Part shown: positions 29,772 to 39,095 of the stretch, in pieces
Layout of the letters: each line of letters starts with the position of its first letter
How positions within the stretch are numbered: position 1 is the first letter of the stretch
Source: Planctomycetota bacterium
GTDB taxonomy: Bacteria; Planctomycetota; UBA8742; UBA2392
DNA length: 64,000 nucleotides
Assembly: GCA_020849795.1 (NCBI GenBank)
Contig: JADZFR010000002.1
Location: 1-64,000 of the forward strand
Direction of reading: 5' to 3'
Made by a program: the position numbers and the translations under genes
The notes under the pieces: generated by a model
Told to the model about the DNA's origin: nothing
Seen by the model: the letters and a program-made list of their open reading frames with translations, nothing else
The model's database searches: none

Positions 29772-30593
29772 TCAAGAAGCTGGCACTCCGAGGCGTTGCT
29801 TCATCACTTCCACCGCCTCTGGATTACTGTCTACCAGGATGAAGTGGCGGCCAAGCTCAACACACGCGGCTCCGGTCGTGCCGCTGCCGGCGAAAAAATC
29901 CAAGACCGTGTCGCCGGGTTCGCTGCTGGCGGCAATGATCCGGCGCAGTACGCCCAGCGGCTTCTGCGTGGGGTAGCCTGTTTTCTCGCGGCTGTTGGTC
30001 GGCACAATCGTGTGCCACCACACGTCGGTAGGAAGTTTGCCGCGCGCGGCCTTCTCGGGGCCGACAAGCCCCGGCGCCATGTACGGCTCGCGTTCGACCT
30101 CGTCGGTGTTGAAAACGTAGTTGCCGGGGTCCTTGGCATACAAGAAAATCGTGTCGTGCTTGGCGGGCCAGCGCGACTTCGGCCGACCCCCATAGTCGTA
30201 CGCCCAGACGATCTCGTTGACGAACGACTCGCGGCCGAAAATGGCATCCAGCAAGAACACCTTGCAGTAGTGCGCCTCGCGATAGTCGATGTGAAAGTAC
30301 AGCGAGCCGTCGGCAGTCAGCACTCTATGGGCTTGCTCAAGCCTTGGTCGCAGAAACGCCAGGTAGTCTTCAAAGGCGTCGTCGTAGGCCCGTGCGGCAA
30401 GCTCATGCGTGCTGTAACGCTCGCCCTGAAAGCCCGTGCGGTCGCCCCTGTCGTCACGCACCGTCTTGAGCACACGGCGTTTCTGTTCGCGGCCGGTGTT
30501 GAAGGGCGGGTCGATGTAGATCAGCCGCACGCTCGCATCAGGCAGGGTGCGCAGCACATCCAGGTTGTCGCCGTGGACAATGCGGTTGGACAT
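29772..30593 (-). CDS. Site-specific DNA methyltransferase, beta class (N6-adenine or N4-cytosine)
   Basis: 273 aa. The catalytic motif IV DPPFNTG is at residues 28-34 and precedes the S-adenosylmethionine-binding motif I FAGSGTT at 234-240; that order defines the beta class. YPTQKP before motif I is also typical. Between them is a target-recognition region (about residues 60-190) with YSTHELAARAYDDAFEDYLAF. No restriction endonuclease gene is adjacent, so it is a solitary methyltransferase, perhaps regulatory. It is the last gene in the run SPFH protein - membrane protein - MCE protein - methyltransferase, 64 bases after the MCE gene. Target sequence unknown. Confidence 0.88.
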   Translation of the reverse strand: MSNRIVHGDNLDVLRTLPDASVRLIYIDPPFNTGREQKRRVLKTVRDDRGDRTGFQGERYSTHELAARAYDDAFEDYLAFLRPRLEQAHRVLTADGSLYFHIDYREAHYCKVFLLDAIFGRESFVNEIVWAYDYGGRPKSRWPAKHDTIFLYAKDPGNYVFNTDEVEREPYMAPGLVGPEKAARGKLPTDVWWHTIVPTNSREKTGYPTQKPLGVLRRIIAASSEPGDTVLDFFAGSGTTGAACVELGRHFILVDSNPEAVEVMKQRLGVPAS

Positions 30594-30657
30594 GGCGGGA
30601 TGATAGCAAACTGCCGCGGGCGAGGCGCCCGCGACCGGTACAGTCGGGTCGCCTTCG

Positions 30658-31638
30658 CTACCGCAGCTTGGACTGCGCGTTGTCGATCGTGGTACCGGCA
30701 CCGTGCAGGCTGATCCAGCGCACGCCTGAACTGCGGCCCACGTTCGGCAGCGCAAACCCCGCCAGCTTGGTGCCATCGACCAGCGCCACGTTGCCTTGCT
30801 CAAGCACGCCCTTGAAGTCCACGCCGCCCTGCCGCACCTCGGCGGGGTAGCTGGCGCCGTCAAAGTCGGTCAGCACGAGCCCCTGCCCATCCGCCAGCTC
30901 GTGCGGCCACAGGGTAGCCGCGTTTTCGCGATAGGCCGTTGCCCGGACCAGCAGGACCGCGTGTTCGCCGCGTTGCTCGACCAGGTCTGCCACCCGCGTG
31001 CCTTCGCCGATCATTTCGACACGAGTGCTTTGCGCGATCACCGGCCCCGCCGGCTCAATCAGCCATGCCGGGCACAGCACCAGCAGGTCGCCCTGCGCGT
31101 TGACGTGCACGATCGCGCCCGCGCCTTTGCGCGTACGGTCTATCGACTCTTCACTGCCGACACGCGTGGTCAGCGTCGCCCGCACCTCGCACAGCCACAC
31201 CGGGCGCACCTTCAGCGGCCTCGCCAGCGGCGCCGGCGTGAGTTCGGGGTCGGGCACCGGCCGCTCGCTTAAACCCTTGAACTGCTGGCCCGGCAGCGCG
31301 GGCACGCCGATGCTGCGGTCGAAGTTCAAAATCGTGCTGCCAAGCCGGCTGTCGATCCAGAAGCGGCAGCCGTCGCGCAGCAATTCGGCGTGTTCTGCTG
31401 CAATCACCGCATGCACCAGCACGCCGTCACCGTAGGCATCGACGCTGCTGACGCGGCCGACCAGGCGGTCACCGAAGACGACTTCGTCGCCCGATGAAAT
31501 TCCCTTGCCCTCGTCAAAGGCAACCGAAACGGGCAGCCCGCCGCCTCCGTGTTCGTAGAGCACCCACACGCCGCCGGCGACGCCACCAGCCAGCAGCAGC
31601 AGGACGAACACGCCAAGCACAATGCGAACTATGCGCAT
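30658..31638 (-). CDS. MCE/MlaD-like membrane-anchored protein
   Basis: 326 aa. An N-terminal transmembrane anchor (RIVLGVFVLLLLAGGVAGGVWVLY) is followed by an MCE-type beta-barrel domain (residues 36-100: PVSVAFDEGKGISSGDEVVF, then VGRVSSVD… and FWIDS as in PqiB-like proteins). MCE proteins bind lipids in the periplasm and usually work in multi-protein transporters; here it is a lone single-domain protein, and no permease or ATPase partner is near. The C-terminal part (residues 130-326) is beta-rich and unassigned. ATG 31638 start. Confidence 0.7.
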   Translation of the reverse strand: MRIVRIVLGVFVLLLLAGGVAGGVWVLYEHGGGGLPVSVAFDEGKGISSGDEVVFGDRLVGRVSSVDAYGDGVLVHAVIAAEHAELLRDGCRFWIDSRLGSTILNFDRSIGVPALPGQQFKGLSERPVPDPELTPAPLARPLKVRPVWLCEVRATLTTRVGSEESIDRTRKGAGAIVHVNAQGDLLVLCPAWLIEPAGPVIAQSTRVEMIGEGTRVADLVEQRGEHAVLLVRATAYRENAATLWPHELADGQGLVLTDFDGASYPAEVRQGGVDFKGVLEQGNVALVDGTKLAGFALPNVGRSSGVRWISLHGAGTTIDNAQSKLR

Positions 31639-31688
31639 GGGCTCAGGTTAGCGAGTTTGACCGGGCTTGGAACGACGTGGAATGGCCT

Positions 31689-32105
31689 TCACTTTGCCGC
31701 GTATGCATCTTGCAGGTAGCTGACCCAGTGCTGTGGGCAAGGGCCGCCGATGCCGTGGAGAGGACGATTGCGTTCACGAGTCTCGCGACGCAGCAGATAC
31801 TGCCCGGCTACTTCACTGGCGCTCAGGCTGGCACGGTGCGTGCGGCGCGACAGCATCAACGCGATGCGCTGCCGCAGCGTGCGGTACGCGGCCCACAAGC
31901 CGGCTGCGCCCGCCCCCGCGAGCAGCGAGTACACAAACCAGTAAGCCTGCGGCTGCGTTTCGAGGCCGCGGATCGCGCTGGTGGCGAGAATCAACTGCAA
32001 GCCCCAAGCCGCGCCGAAACTGAGAACTGCAATCAGCAGCAGCGTGTACGCGGCCGGCGTCTGGACGCCGTGGTGTAGTGTGCGGTCGTCGGAGAGTGCG
32101 ATCAT
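31689..32105 (-). CDS. Hypothetical membrane protein, 138 aa
   Basis: Not recognised. Two transmembrane segments (about residues 20-40 and 54-75), then a basic cytoplasmic-like tail (RTLRQRIALMLSRRTHRASL) and a C-terminal portion with a Cys, His and Trp (GPCPQHWVSYLQ). ATG 32105 is the first sensible start; no ribosome binding site is obvious. Located between the SPFH gene and the MCE gene on the same strand (gaps of 89 and 50 bases), with a hairpin terminator immediately upstream. Confidence 0.5.
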   Translation of the reverse strand: MIALSDDRTLHHGVQTPAAYTLLLIAVLSFGAAWGLQLILATSAIRGLETQPQAYWFVYSLLAGAGAAGLWAAYRTLRQRIALMLSRRTHRASLSASEVAGQYLLRRETRERNRPLHGIGGPCPQHWVSYLQDAYAAK

Positions 32106-32150
32106 TGGTGCAGTGTAACACGGCCATTCCGGCGCTGCAGGCAAAACAAA

Positions 32151-32173
32151 GGCGCGGGCAGCGCGCCCGCGCC
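32151..32173 (-). terminator. Rho-independent terminator after the SPFH gene
   Basis: GGCGCGGGC (32151-32159) and GCCCGCGCC (32165-32173) form a nine-base-pair stem. On the minus strand the hairpin is followed by TTTGTTTTGC, so it terminates transcription coming from the SPFH/zinc-ribbon gene that ends at 32195. Confidence 0.7.
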
Positions 32174-32194
32174 TGATGTCACTGTGCGTCGGTG

Positions 32195-33322
32195 CTACGT
32201 CTTCACGGCCACCTTGGCGCCGCAGTTTACGCAGAACTTGGCGTCGGGCAGGTTTTCGTGACCACACTCGCCGCACTTGGGCTTTGTGCCCATCTTGAAG
32301 CCGCAATCCGGGCAGAACTTGGCGTCGGCCTTGATGCTCACGCCGCAACTGGGGCAGCGCTTTTCAACCAGCATCGCTTCGCCGCAGTGGCTGCAAAAGC
32401 GCGCGTCTTTTTCGTTCATGCCCTGACATTTCGGGCAGCTTGCGTACTGGTCGGGCTTCTTGCCTTGCTGCTGCAAGGCTTGTGCCTGCTGCTGGTTCAA
32501 CTGGTTCATCATCATGCCGGGCATCATCATGCCCATCATCATGCCGGCGCTGTTGCCTGTGCCGGGGTTCTTGGCCATGTCGCGCATGGCGTCGGCCATC
32601 TGGAACTGCGCGTACTTGCCGACATCGCCGATCGCGCCCATTTCGGCGCGCTTGTCGATCGCCTTCTGCACACTTTCGGGCAGGTTGAAGTTGTTGATAA
32701 AGAACTCAACCAGCTCAATCCCGAACTTGGCCATGGCTGCGTTCAGGTGGGGCTTCATGGCCTCGGCGAACTCTTTGTAGTGGCCGGGCAGGTCAAGAAT
32801 CGACTTCATGTTCGCGCCAAGCCAGTCGTTGACATGGCTGACAATCAGGTCGCGCAGGTAGTCTTCGATTTCGTCGGTGCGGAAGCTGTCGTCCTGGCCC
32901 ACCAGGTTGTTGATGAAGACCAGCGGTTCGATCACGCGAATGGCAAAACGCCCGAAGCCGCGCACGCGCACCAGGCCGAAGTCGCTGTCCCGCAGGGCAA
33001 TCGGTTCTTTGGTGCCCCACTTGAGGTCGGTGAACATCTTGGTGTTGACGTAGTAGACCTCAGTGCGGATGGGCGACTTGAAGCCCCACGGCAGGCTGAG
33101 CAACTTGGTAATGACCGGGATGTTCAGCGTGGTGATGGTGTGGCGGCCCGGCGGAAAGATGTCGGCTGCCTTGCCGCCGACGCAGAAGACAGCGACCTGG
33201 TTTTCGCGCACGATGCACTGGCCGCCGAGTTTGAACTCGGCGCTGCCACGCTCAGGGATACGATGGCTGATTTCGTCAGCGCGTGTTTCCTGGTATTCGA
33301 TGATCTCAAGAAAAAGGCCCAT
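32195..33322 (-). CDS. SPFH-domain protein with C-terminal zinc ribbons (YdjI-like)
   Basis: 375 aa. The first 250 residues form an SPFH/prohibitin-like domain (IIEYQETRADEISHRIPERG, then FGRFAIRVIEPLVFINNLVG, then a long helix DDSFRTDEIEDYLRDLIVSHVNDWLGAN). A Met/Gln-rich linker follows (GMMMGMMMPGMMMNQLNQQQ), then three CxxC-type zinc ribbons (SCPKCQG … FCSHCGE, RCPSCG … FCPDCG, KCGECG … FCVNCG). The same layout occurs in Bacillus YdjI, which localises to the membrane with stress-response proteins. ATG 33322 follows GGAG. Likely a cytoplasmic-face membrane-organising protein. Confidence 0.82.
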   Translation of the reverse strand: MGLFLEIIEYQETRADEISHRIPERGSAEFKLGGQCIVRENQVAVFCVGGKAADIFPPGRHTITTLNIPVITKLLSLPWGFKSPIRTEVYYVNTKMFTDLKWGTKEPIALRDSDFGLVRVRGFGRFAIRVIEPLVFINNLVGQDDSFRTDEIEDYLRDLIVSHVNDWLGANMKSILDLPGHYKEFAEAMKPHLNAAMAKFGIELVEFFINNFNLPESVQKAIDKRAEMGAIGDVGKYAQFQMADAMRDMAKNPGTGNSAGMMMGMMMPGMMMNQLNQQQAQALQQQGKKPDQYASCPKCQGMNEKDARFCSHCGEAMLVEKRCPSCGVSIKADAKFCPDCGFKMGTKPKCGECGHENLPDAKFCVNCGAKVAVKT

Positions 33323-33449
33323 GCTCGCTCCCGCCAAAAGTGGTCAACGCCGGAAGTGTAGCAAGCCCAGAGCCGCCATGGGATTCCAAAGATAGCGGCT
33401 TTGTGGAATGTCAGTTCGCGGGCCGATGGCCCCCAATCAGACGCAGCTT

Positions 33450-34721
33450 TCAGCGGCGGATTTCGATGTCGAGGGCCGCCACACTGAACAGCAGGGACTT
33501 CCTGTCGCAAGCCATCAGCCAAGTGCGGGCGGCAACTGGCTCTTGCTCAGCCAAGTACAGCTTGGCACGGCCGATGTTCAGTTGAACCCGTTCCCGGCCG
33601 GGACGCGTATCGACTGAAACCAGCTCACGGCTATCCGGGGCAACCAGCAGGATGTCCATGCCGGGTCGCGGCTCAACGTTGACTCGGACAGGCTTGTGGC
33701 TCTTCTCAAATGGATGCGTGTGCAGGACGGACTCATCGATGGCAAACTCATGGATAATCGGGCAGATGCCGCCAAGTTCCGCCCACTCCTTGGCATCCAC
33801 ACCCTGCTCACGAATCTGAAAGTCAATCTCCCGTGCTAACCGCCAGATATCCAATTGAGTCTGCTCGTCGCCGCTGAACGATAGACGTACAAACACGTTC
33901 CGGCGCGTGAAATGCAGTCGTCCGCTGGATACGGCTGCATTGACCCCTACATCGCTATCAAGAACATCACCGATTGCCCCTCCTGTGATGATGCCTCCGC
34001 GAGGAAGGACCGGAAGGGCTGAAGACATCGCCGTGCGCTGCAACAGGCTGTACTGGGCCCATTGCGGTGACACGGCCACGCTGATTCGCACAAACAGCTT
34101 TGCGTTTGCTTTGGTCAACGACAGGTCGCGAGTCACGCCGACTGGCAAGGCCAATTCATGGGGCCACTCCGTCGGAAGCGACAAGTTGTCGTACGAAACC
34201 GCCCAGCCATCAAGCTGAGAAAACCGCTCCGGCTCGAAAAGGTATCCACCCAGCCGATTGCCCTTGCGGCCGGGCCAGTCGCTGAAACCCCTGTCCAACC
34301 TTAGGCTGGCCTCTGAACGTACTTCTAGTGGCTTGGTCGAGTCGTTTACGATGCGCTTCAGTTCGCTTTCTGTCGCGTTTAACGACATGGGATGATCGGG
34401 GACGCTGTCGGGGAACGCGCGTACTGTCCGAATGGGCGGCCGATCAGGAGTCGGAGGGTCGGGACGAGGGTCGGACGAACTGATACCATTAGTTGAAGCC
34501 ACACTCCCATCGGGCGCATTCGTTGTGCGCTCACTCTGATGAGTCTTGTTACTTGTCGGATCGGTCGGACTATCCGGCGGGAAACCGGACGTGCTTTGGC
34601 TATGGAGATTTTCGTTGTCCGGCGAGAGGGGATGTAGAAAGGCCAACACAACACCAACTGCAATCGCAAAGATCACGATGCAGAATATGATTGTCCAACG
34701 TCTGGATTGCTCGTTACGCAC
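33450..34721 (-). CDS. Hypothetical membrane-anchored protein, 423 aa
   Basis: Not recognised. An N-terminal transmembrane segment (WTIIFCIVIFAIAVGVVLAFL, residues 9-29) is followed by a Pro/Ser/Thr-rich disordered linker (about 33-105) and a globular domain (about 115-423) with no motif I can name. The start is GTG 34721, ten bases after the stop of the transglutaminase-like gene, so the two are probably one operon. Base composition is visibly lower in GC than the surrounding genes, as for its neighbour. Function unknown. Confidence 0.6.
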   Translation of the reverse strand: MRNEQSRRWTIIFCIVIFAIAVGVVLAFLHPLSPDNENLHSQSTSGFPPDSPTDPTSNKTHQSERTTNAPDGSVASTNGISSSDPRPDPPTPDRPPIRTVRAFPDSVPDHPMSLNATESELKRIVNDSTKPLEVRSEASLRLDRGFSDWPGRKGNRLGGYLFEPERFSQLDGWAVSYDNLSLPTEWPHELALPVGVTRDLSLTKANAKLFVRISVAVSPQWAQYSLLQRTAMSSALPVLPRGGIITGGAIGDVLDSDVGVNAAVSSGRLHFTRRNVFVRLSFSGDEQTQLDIWRLAREIDFQIREQGVDAKEWAELGGICPIIHEFAIDESVLHTHPFEKSHKPVRVNVEPRPGMDILLVAPDSRELVSVDTRPGRERVQLNIGRAKLYLAEQEPVAARTWLMACDRKSLLFSVAALDIEIRR

Positions 34722-34731
34722 CGCGAATACC

Positions 34732-36538
34732 CTAGCGTAGATTCAGCTTCTTGAGCCGTACACGCGCCATGTTCGCGTGCTCGACCGATTGCGCACCGTT
34801 GCCAAAATCGTCCGATGTTGAAATCGCGTAAACCGTATCCGTGTAACCTGTGTCCAACCATGGTTCGTAAGGGGCAGGCACGTTCCATGCAACGTCGCGC
34901 TTTGCGGGCACCTTCTCGTCATCGCGCCAGTCAATGCCGCCGCCCGTCTTTGAAACGTCGCAGGCGGCGTTTCGATAGTCGCTTCTTCCGGCGAAGATGT
35001 AGGGACTGTCGTTCTCGCCCACGGTCGCGTCGTACAGCTTGCCACCGCTTACCTCGCACCATGTGTGATTCTGGAACGTGCTCCGTTTACGAAGCGCACC
35101 TTTCAATCTCCACATAGTGTCATCGGCATCCACAACCTTGTCTGGAACATATACGTTGCTCATTCCCCAGAACGGGTTGTTGGTGTCAACACCGCCCACA
35201 AGCTGAGCCTTGTGCACGTAGCCGAATTCGACAAGCCACGCCACTTGCGCATCGAGCCCGGTCATCAAGGTAATCAGTGTCGTGACGGAGCAGGCTTGGT
35301 CGTAACAGTTGATTATCCCGCCATCACCAGCGCTGACGTAATTGGCAAATTCATAGCTATACACTGGAACCTCACCACATTTCCCCCCATAGGCCACCCA
35401 CATGGACGATCCCTTTACGTGGTCGTATTTTTGACCGTACCCGGAATAGCAAAAGTCCGCCACCTTACTGGCCGCCAAGTCTGGATCCGCCAAGCCCTCT
35501 AAGCGCACGCGTTGGATGATGGCGAACTCCATTGCTTCAACCCACGGAAAGGCTTCGACCAATTGGTTCGGCGTCGCCACAAATTCGCGGTACCACGGAT
35601 CGGTCGGCTTGCCTAGGACTGTGTAAAAGGTGTGTGGCACGGGCACGTCGATGGTGTTGCCCTTATCGTCGGTTTGCTGGACATAGCCCTCGGAGCGGTT
35701 GATCTCCCAGCCATCCAGTTTGTTTTTGCACACATCTTTGGCGAAGCACGGTGTGCCTGGGGGCGTACCGGCTGACGACGTGCCATCGACATACCACTGC
35801 CAAGTGCACAGGGACTTGTTGATGTCATTGCGGATGGGCTGCACGAGTTGCATCGTAACGTATTCGGAGTTTCCGGCGGCTGGGTCGTTCGGATCAAGCG
35901 GCGGTCCCTTGCTGACCCACAACTTACCCGCGATCTTCTCCACGAATTCAACATGCGTCTTGGCGACATCGCGCCATTGGGGCTTTTCGCCCGGCGCTAC
36001 TACTTCGCGCGCACCTACGTGCGCCGACGCGATGGCGTTTGCACACTCGATGCGCACTTGAATCTGGATTGTCTCCTTGCATGCATACAACGCCGGTTCA
36101 TGGCGCCCTGCGTGAGGATATTCAGCCCACTTGTATATCCACTCGCCTTTCGCTCTACCGTCGTCAACATGCGCTGAGCGGAGTAGCCAGCCCCTGTCCA
36201 ATTGCAGCCCTTCACCTGGCTCATCGCCAGCACCGACGTCGGGCGAGGTGTCAAACTTGATGTGCGTGACACGGCAACGGTAGTCGCCATAGTCTGTCTT
36301 TGCGTTTCCGGGCGTCGGGTCGGGGTTTCGGCCCACGTCGTAGAAACGCCCGTCCACGAGCCACACTGGTTCGCCCTTGTGGACTTCCGCAGCCTTGCGG
36401 TCTATGAGGTTGTTGCCGTCCTGGTCGTACAAGATTGGTGGCGGCTGTTGGCCTTCGACGGAAGAGGCACGATGCACAGCAAATGCAACTAGAAGGGTGC
36501 TACAGCCCAGCCCAGCCCAGCCCTTTGGTCGCGCTCAT
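34732..36538 (-). CDS. Transglutaminase-like protein, start and body out of frame because of a 5-bp repeat
   Basis: The body (open to GTG 36477, 581 aa) contains a transglutaminase-like catalytic triad: Cys391 in NCYDQACSVTTL, His471 in QNHTWCEV and Asp483 in KLYDATVG (numbering from GTG 36477). The N-terminal 280 residues are beta-rich and unassigned. The real start is ATG 36538: it has GGAGG six bases upstream. From that ATG, four tandem GGGCT units put translation in the wrong frame, which ends at TAG 36500-36502 after 12 codons. With two or five units the reading continues into a hydrophobic signal sequence (CSTLLVAFAV) and the whole body. GTG 36477 lacks a ribosome binding site and a signal peptide. 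So the gene is either switched off in this copy or misassembled. Lower GC than neighbours. Confidence 0.6.
36504..36523 (-). repeat. Four tandem pentanucleotides (GGGCT on the coding strand) at a start codon
   Basis: AGCCC is repeated four times on the plus strand (GGGCT on the minus strand), beginning 12 bases after ATG 36538. The number of units decides whether the ATG is in frame with the downstream 581-aa body: four and three units are out of frame, two and five are in frame. Confidence 0.8.
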
Positions 36539-36621
36539 AGCAAACCTCCGGTTGTTTTCAACTTAGTCATCTCAGCAGATAATGCAATGCAAACTCGCAC
36601 CGTGGAGATTGAGGGCGGCCC

Positions 36622-38226
36622 CTACTCCATCGCTTCGTCGATGTCGGGTTTCTTCTTTTCGGGCGGCTTGGGGTCTTTCTTTTCGCCCGTGGTTGGGTCT
36701 TTGGGCTTGTCTTCTTTCTCGTCGTTCTCTTTGCCGGTCTTGGATTTGCCCTTCTTGCCGAAGTAGACGGGCAAGTTGCCTTTCTCCAGGCACAGGATGA
36801 TCGTCCAGTGCGCCGTGTTCCAAACGCTGCCTAAATCCAGGTCGTTGTTGCGGCCCATCTGCGCGCTTTCTTTCGTGGGCCGGCCCGTAAACGTGCCGTC
36901 GGGGCAGCGCAGCATCGTCGCCTCGCGCCGCTGCGCCTTCCAGTACTCTTCCCACACCTTGCTGCCCTCACGATAGCTGGCGCATGCCGCACTCAGGTGG
37001 TGCATCGTCGGGCTCACGTGGCCGTCAATGATGTCGTTGAGCGTTGAGCGCATGAAGCCGACCATGCTCTTGTAGTACGCATGGTCGTCGCGACCCACGG
37101 CGCCGAACGCCATGATCGCGCCGCCCGTGCGCCCGCAGTCGCCCCAGCCGACCTGCCCCGGCTGTGTGCTGTAGCCGACGCCGCCCTTTCCGCCGCCGCA
37201 CTTCTGGATGTAGCTGAGCATGGCCTCGATCTTGGTCTTGTCGACTTCCACGCCGTTGGCCATGCAGCCGCCCAGCGCGGCGACGCAGTAGTTGCTGACG
37301 ATCTCAAGCTCAAGATAGTTCAGCGCGTTGGGGCCGCCGGGGCCGTGGGCAAAGCCGCCGCTGGCCTCCATGTTCCTGAGAATCGTCTCAGCCACCCACT
37401 TCAGCTTTTCGTCCAGGCCCTTCTGAGGCGATGCCGCCTGCACCTCGGCCAGAAAGATGCCGCCGTAGCCAATGCCCCAGTTGGTCTGGTTCCAGTTCGC
37501 GCCGTTGCCTGCGGCGCGGGCGAACATCTCGTCTTCCTTGCCGATGTTGGTTGCGACAAAGCCCGCGGCTTTGGCCACGTTGCCTTTGTACTTGCCCTTG
37601 GCGGCGGTGTTGCCGGCGGCCAGCATCGCCATGCCGCACAAGCTGGTCATCACCACGCGGCCGTTGTCGCCGGACAGGTGGCACTCCCAGCCGCCGTCGC
37701 CCTGCTGCTGCGCGGCCAGGTATTCGAGCGCGCGATCGACGATAGCGTCGCGCATCTTGCCGCCGGGAAAGTCCTTGGCGTCTTTGCCATAGCTGGGGAC
37801 TTCGCAGTCCACGGTGATGGTCTTGCCGGCGCGCAGGATGGTCAGCTTGACGACCGCATCCTTTGGTTTCTTCTGCGCTTCGGCGGCTTCGATTGCTTCG
37901 CCCAGTTCGTGATAGGCGTCAGCGCCAAAACTCTTCGGCGCGCCGGTAATCACGTCGCCTTCTTTGACGCCGCCCTTTTCGGCAGGCGCGCCGGTTATCA
38001 CCTTCTGCACAGTCAGTCCCGACGGGCTCTTCTCAAGTGTCGCCTTGCCGCCCAGTGGCCCAAGGTTGTAGTGGTCGCCCTCAGAGCCACCGGGCATGCC
38101 GCCGGGACGACCGGGCATGCGGCCGCCGCCGGGAATGGGCGGCCGCGGTTGAGCATGGATCATGGTGACAGCCGTCAGCAAGGCGATGACGAAAAGCGGC
38201 AGTGAAACGCGAAATGCGGTGCGCAT
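36622..38226 (-). CDS. Exported PDZ protein with prenyltransferase-like alpha/alpha barrel
   Basis: 534 aa. Signal peptide (RTAFRVSLPLFVIALLTAVT), a Gly/Pro/Arg-rich linker, a PDZ domain (about residues 60-140: GLTVQKVITGAPAEKGGVKEGDVI), then an alpha-helical repeat region (about 150-470) with DGGWECHLSGDNGRVVMTSL and GGVGYSTQPGQVGWGD segments typical of the squalene-cyclase/prenyltransferase fold. It ends in a Lys/Pro/Glu-rich tail. The combination suggests a periplasmic scaffold or processing protein and is common in Planctomycetota; no catalytic Asp cluster for a cyclase was identified. ATG 38226; the upstream 358 bases hold no gene. Confidence 0.75.
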   Translation of the reverse strand: MRTAFRVSLPLFVIALLTAVTMIHAQPRPPIPGGGRMPGRPGGMPGGSEGDHYNLGPLGGKATLEKSPSGLTVQKVITGAPAEKGGVKEGDVITGAPKSFGADAYHELGEAIEAAEAQKKPKDAVVKLTILRAGKTITVDCEVPSYGKDAKDFPGGKMRDAIVDRALEYLAAQQQGDGGWECHLSGDNGRVVMTSLCGMAMLAAGNTAAKGKYKGNVAKAAGFVATNIGKEDEMFARAAGNGANWNQTNWGIGYGGIFLAEVQAASPQKGLDEKLKWVAETILRNMEASGGFAHGPGGPNALNYLELEIVSNYCVAALGGCMANGVEVDKTKIEAMLSYIQKCGGGKGGVGYSTQPGQVGWGDCGRTGGAIMAFGAVGRDDHAYYKSMVGFMRSTLNDIIDGHVSPTMHHLSAACASYREGSKVWEEYWKAQRREATMLRCPDGTFTGRPTKESAQMGRNNDLDLGSVWNTAHWTIILCLEKGNLPVYFGKKGKSKTGKENDEKEDKPKDPTTGEKKDPKPPEKKKPDIDEAME

Positions 38227-38584
38227 GCAAGGAACCCCGAAATTACCCAGCTTCAAGGGATAGTGGTGCGATCGCGGGCAAACTAACGCGGAAAGCAGCG
38301 GGTTCCGGGTTCTGAGTTCTGGTTTCGGAGTTGGGACGCAAGACGCGTGCTGGGCTTTGTCGCTGTGCGCATGCCCCCTTGCCCGATCAAACGTGAAACA
38401 GCGCATTTGTGCATCCTGCTTTGTGTTGGGGTCGATTGCCTTGCGCGCCTGCTACCCCTACACGAACGACACAACCGAGACGGCGGCGATTCTAACCCCT
38501 GTCTATTGTGGTGCATCCGTACAATTCTGTGGAATCGTGACACAAGCGACGTAGCATGCTACTGACGCACTACCGGTTGAGCCT
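38227..38584. other. Intergenic region between divergent genes, no gene seen
   Basis: 358 bases between the PDZ-prenyltransferase-like gene (minus) and nrdR (plus). Only short imperfect GGGTTC-type repeats near 38299-38326 were noticed. I found no protein frame with credible start and no NrdR-box-like or other recognised operator. It presumably holds the promoters of both genes. Confidence 0.5.
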
Positions 38585-39028
38585 ATGCGGTGTCCTTTCT
38601 GCAGTGTCGACAATGACAAGGTGGTCGATTCGCGCTCCAGCAGCGACGGTGGTGTCGTGCGCAGGCGCCGCGAGTGCCTGGCGTGCGGCAAGCGCTTTAC
38701 CACCTACGAGCGGATTGAAGAAACGCCATTGCGTGTGGTGAAGAAAGACGGCAGCCGCGCGCCCTTTGACCGCGAAAAAATCCGCCACGGCATCCAGCGC
38801 GCCTGCGAGAAACGCCCCGTCTCTGCCGCCCAGATCGACGAAGTGGTGGCGGAAATCGACAACGAGATCAGCCGCAAGTACGACCGCGAAGTACCCACGC
38901 GCGTAATCGGCGAAATGGTGATGGAGGGGCTGAAGCGCCTCGACAAGGTCGCCTACGTGCGCTTTGCCAGCGTCTATCGCGAGTTCAAAGATCTCGAAGA
39001 CTTCGTGGCCGCGGTGAAGGGCGCCTGA
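38585..39028 (+). CDS. nrdR: Transcriptional repressor NrdR
   Basis: 147-aa repressor of ribonucleotide reductase genes. Zinc-finger Cys pairs CPFC (residues 3-6) and CLAC (31-34) with KRFTTYER, followed by an ATP-cone domain (about 47-137: [20 protein letters not shown]). Length and motifs are normal. The start ATG 38585 is at the family's usual N-terminus. No ribonucleotide reductase gene is in the window. A strong terminator follows. Confidence 0.96.
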   Translation: MRCPFCSVDNDKVVDSRSSSDGGVVRRRRECLACGKRFTTYERIEETPLRVVKKDGSRAPFDREKIRHGIQRACEKRPVSAAQIDEVVAEIDNEISRKYDREVPTRVIGEMVMEGLKRLDKVAYVRFASVYREFKDLEDFVAAVKGA

Positions 39029-39052
39029 CGATCTGCAAAACAGAAAATCAAA

Positions 39053-39084
39053 GCGGGCGGCCACAGGGCCGCCCGCTCTTTTGT
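39053..39084 (+). terminator. Rho-independent terminator of nrdR
   Basis: Ten-base-pair perfect stem GCGGGCGGCC (39053-39062) and GGCCGCCCGC (39067-39076) with loop ACAG, followed by TCTTTTGT. It lies 24 bases after the nrdR stop. Confidence 0.9.
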
Positions 39085-39095
39085 CCAAGCCTGTG

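Noticed and set aside
38299..38326. Imperfect GGGTTC-type direct repeats
   Set aside because: Too few and too degenerate to be a repeat family, operator or CRISPR unit.
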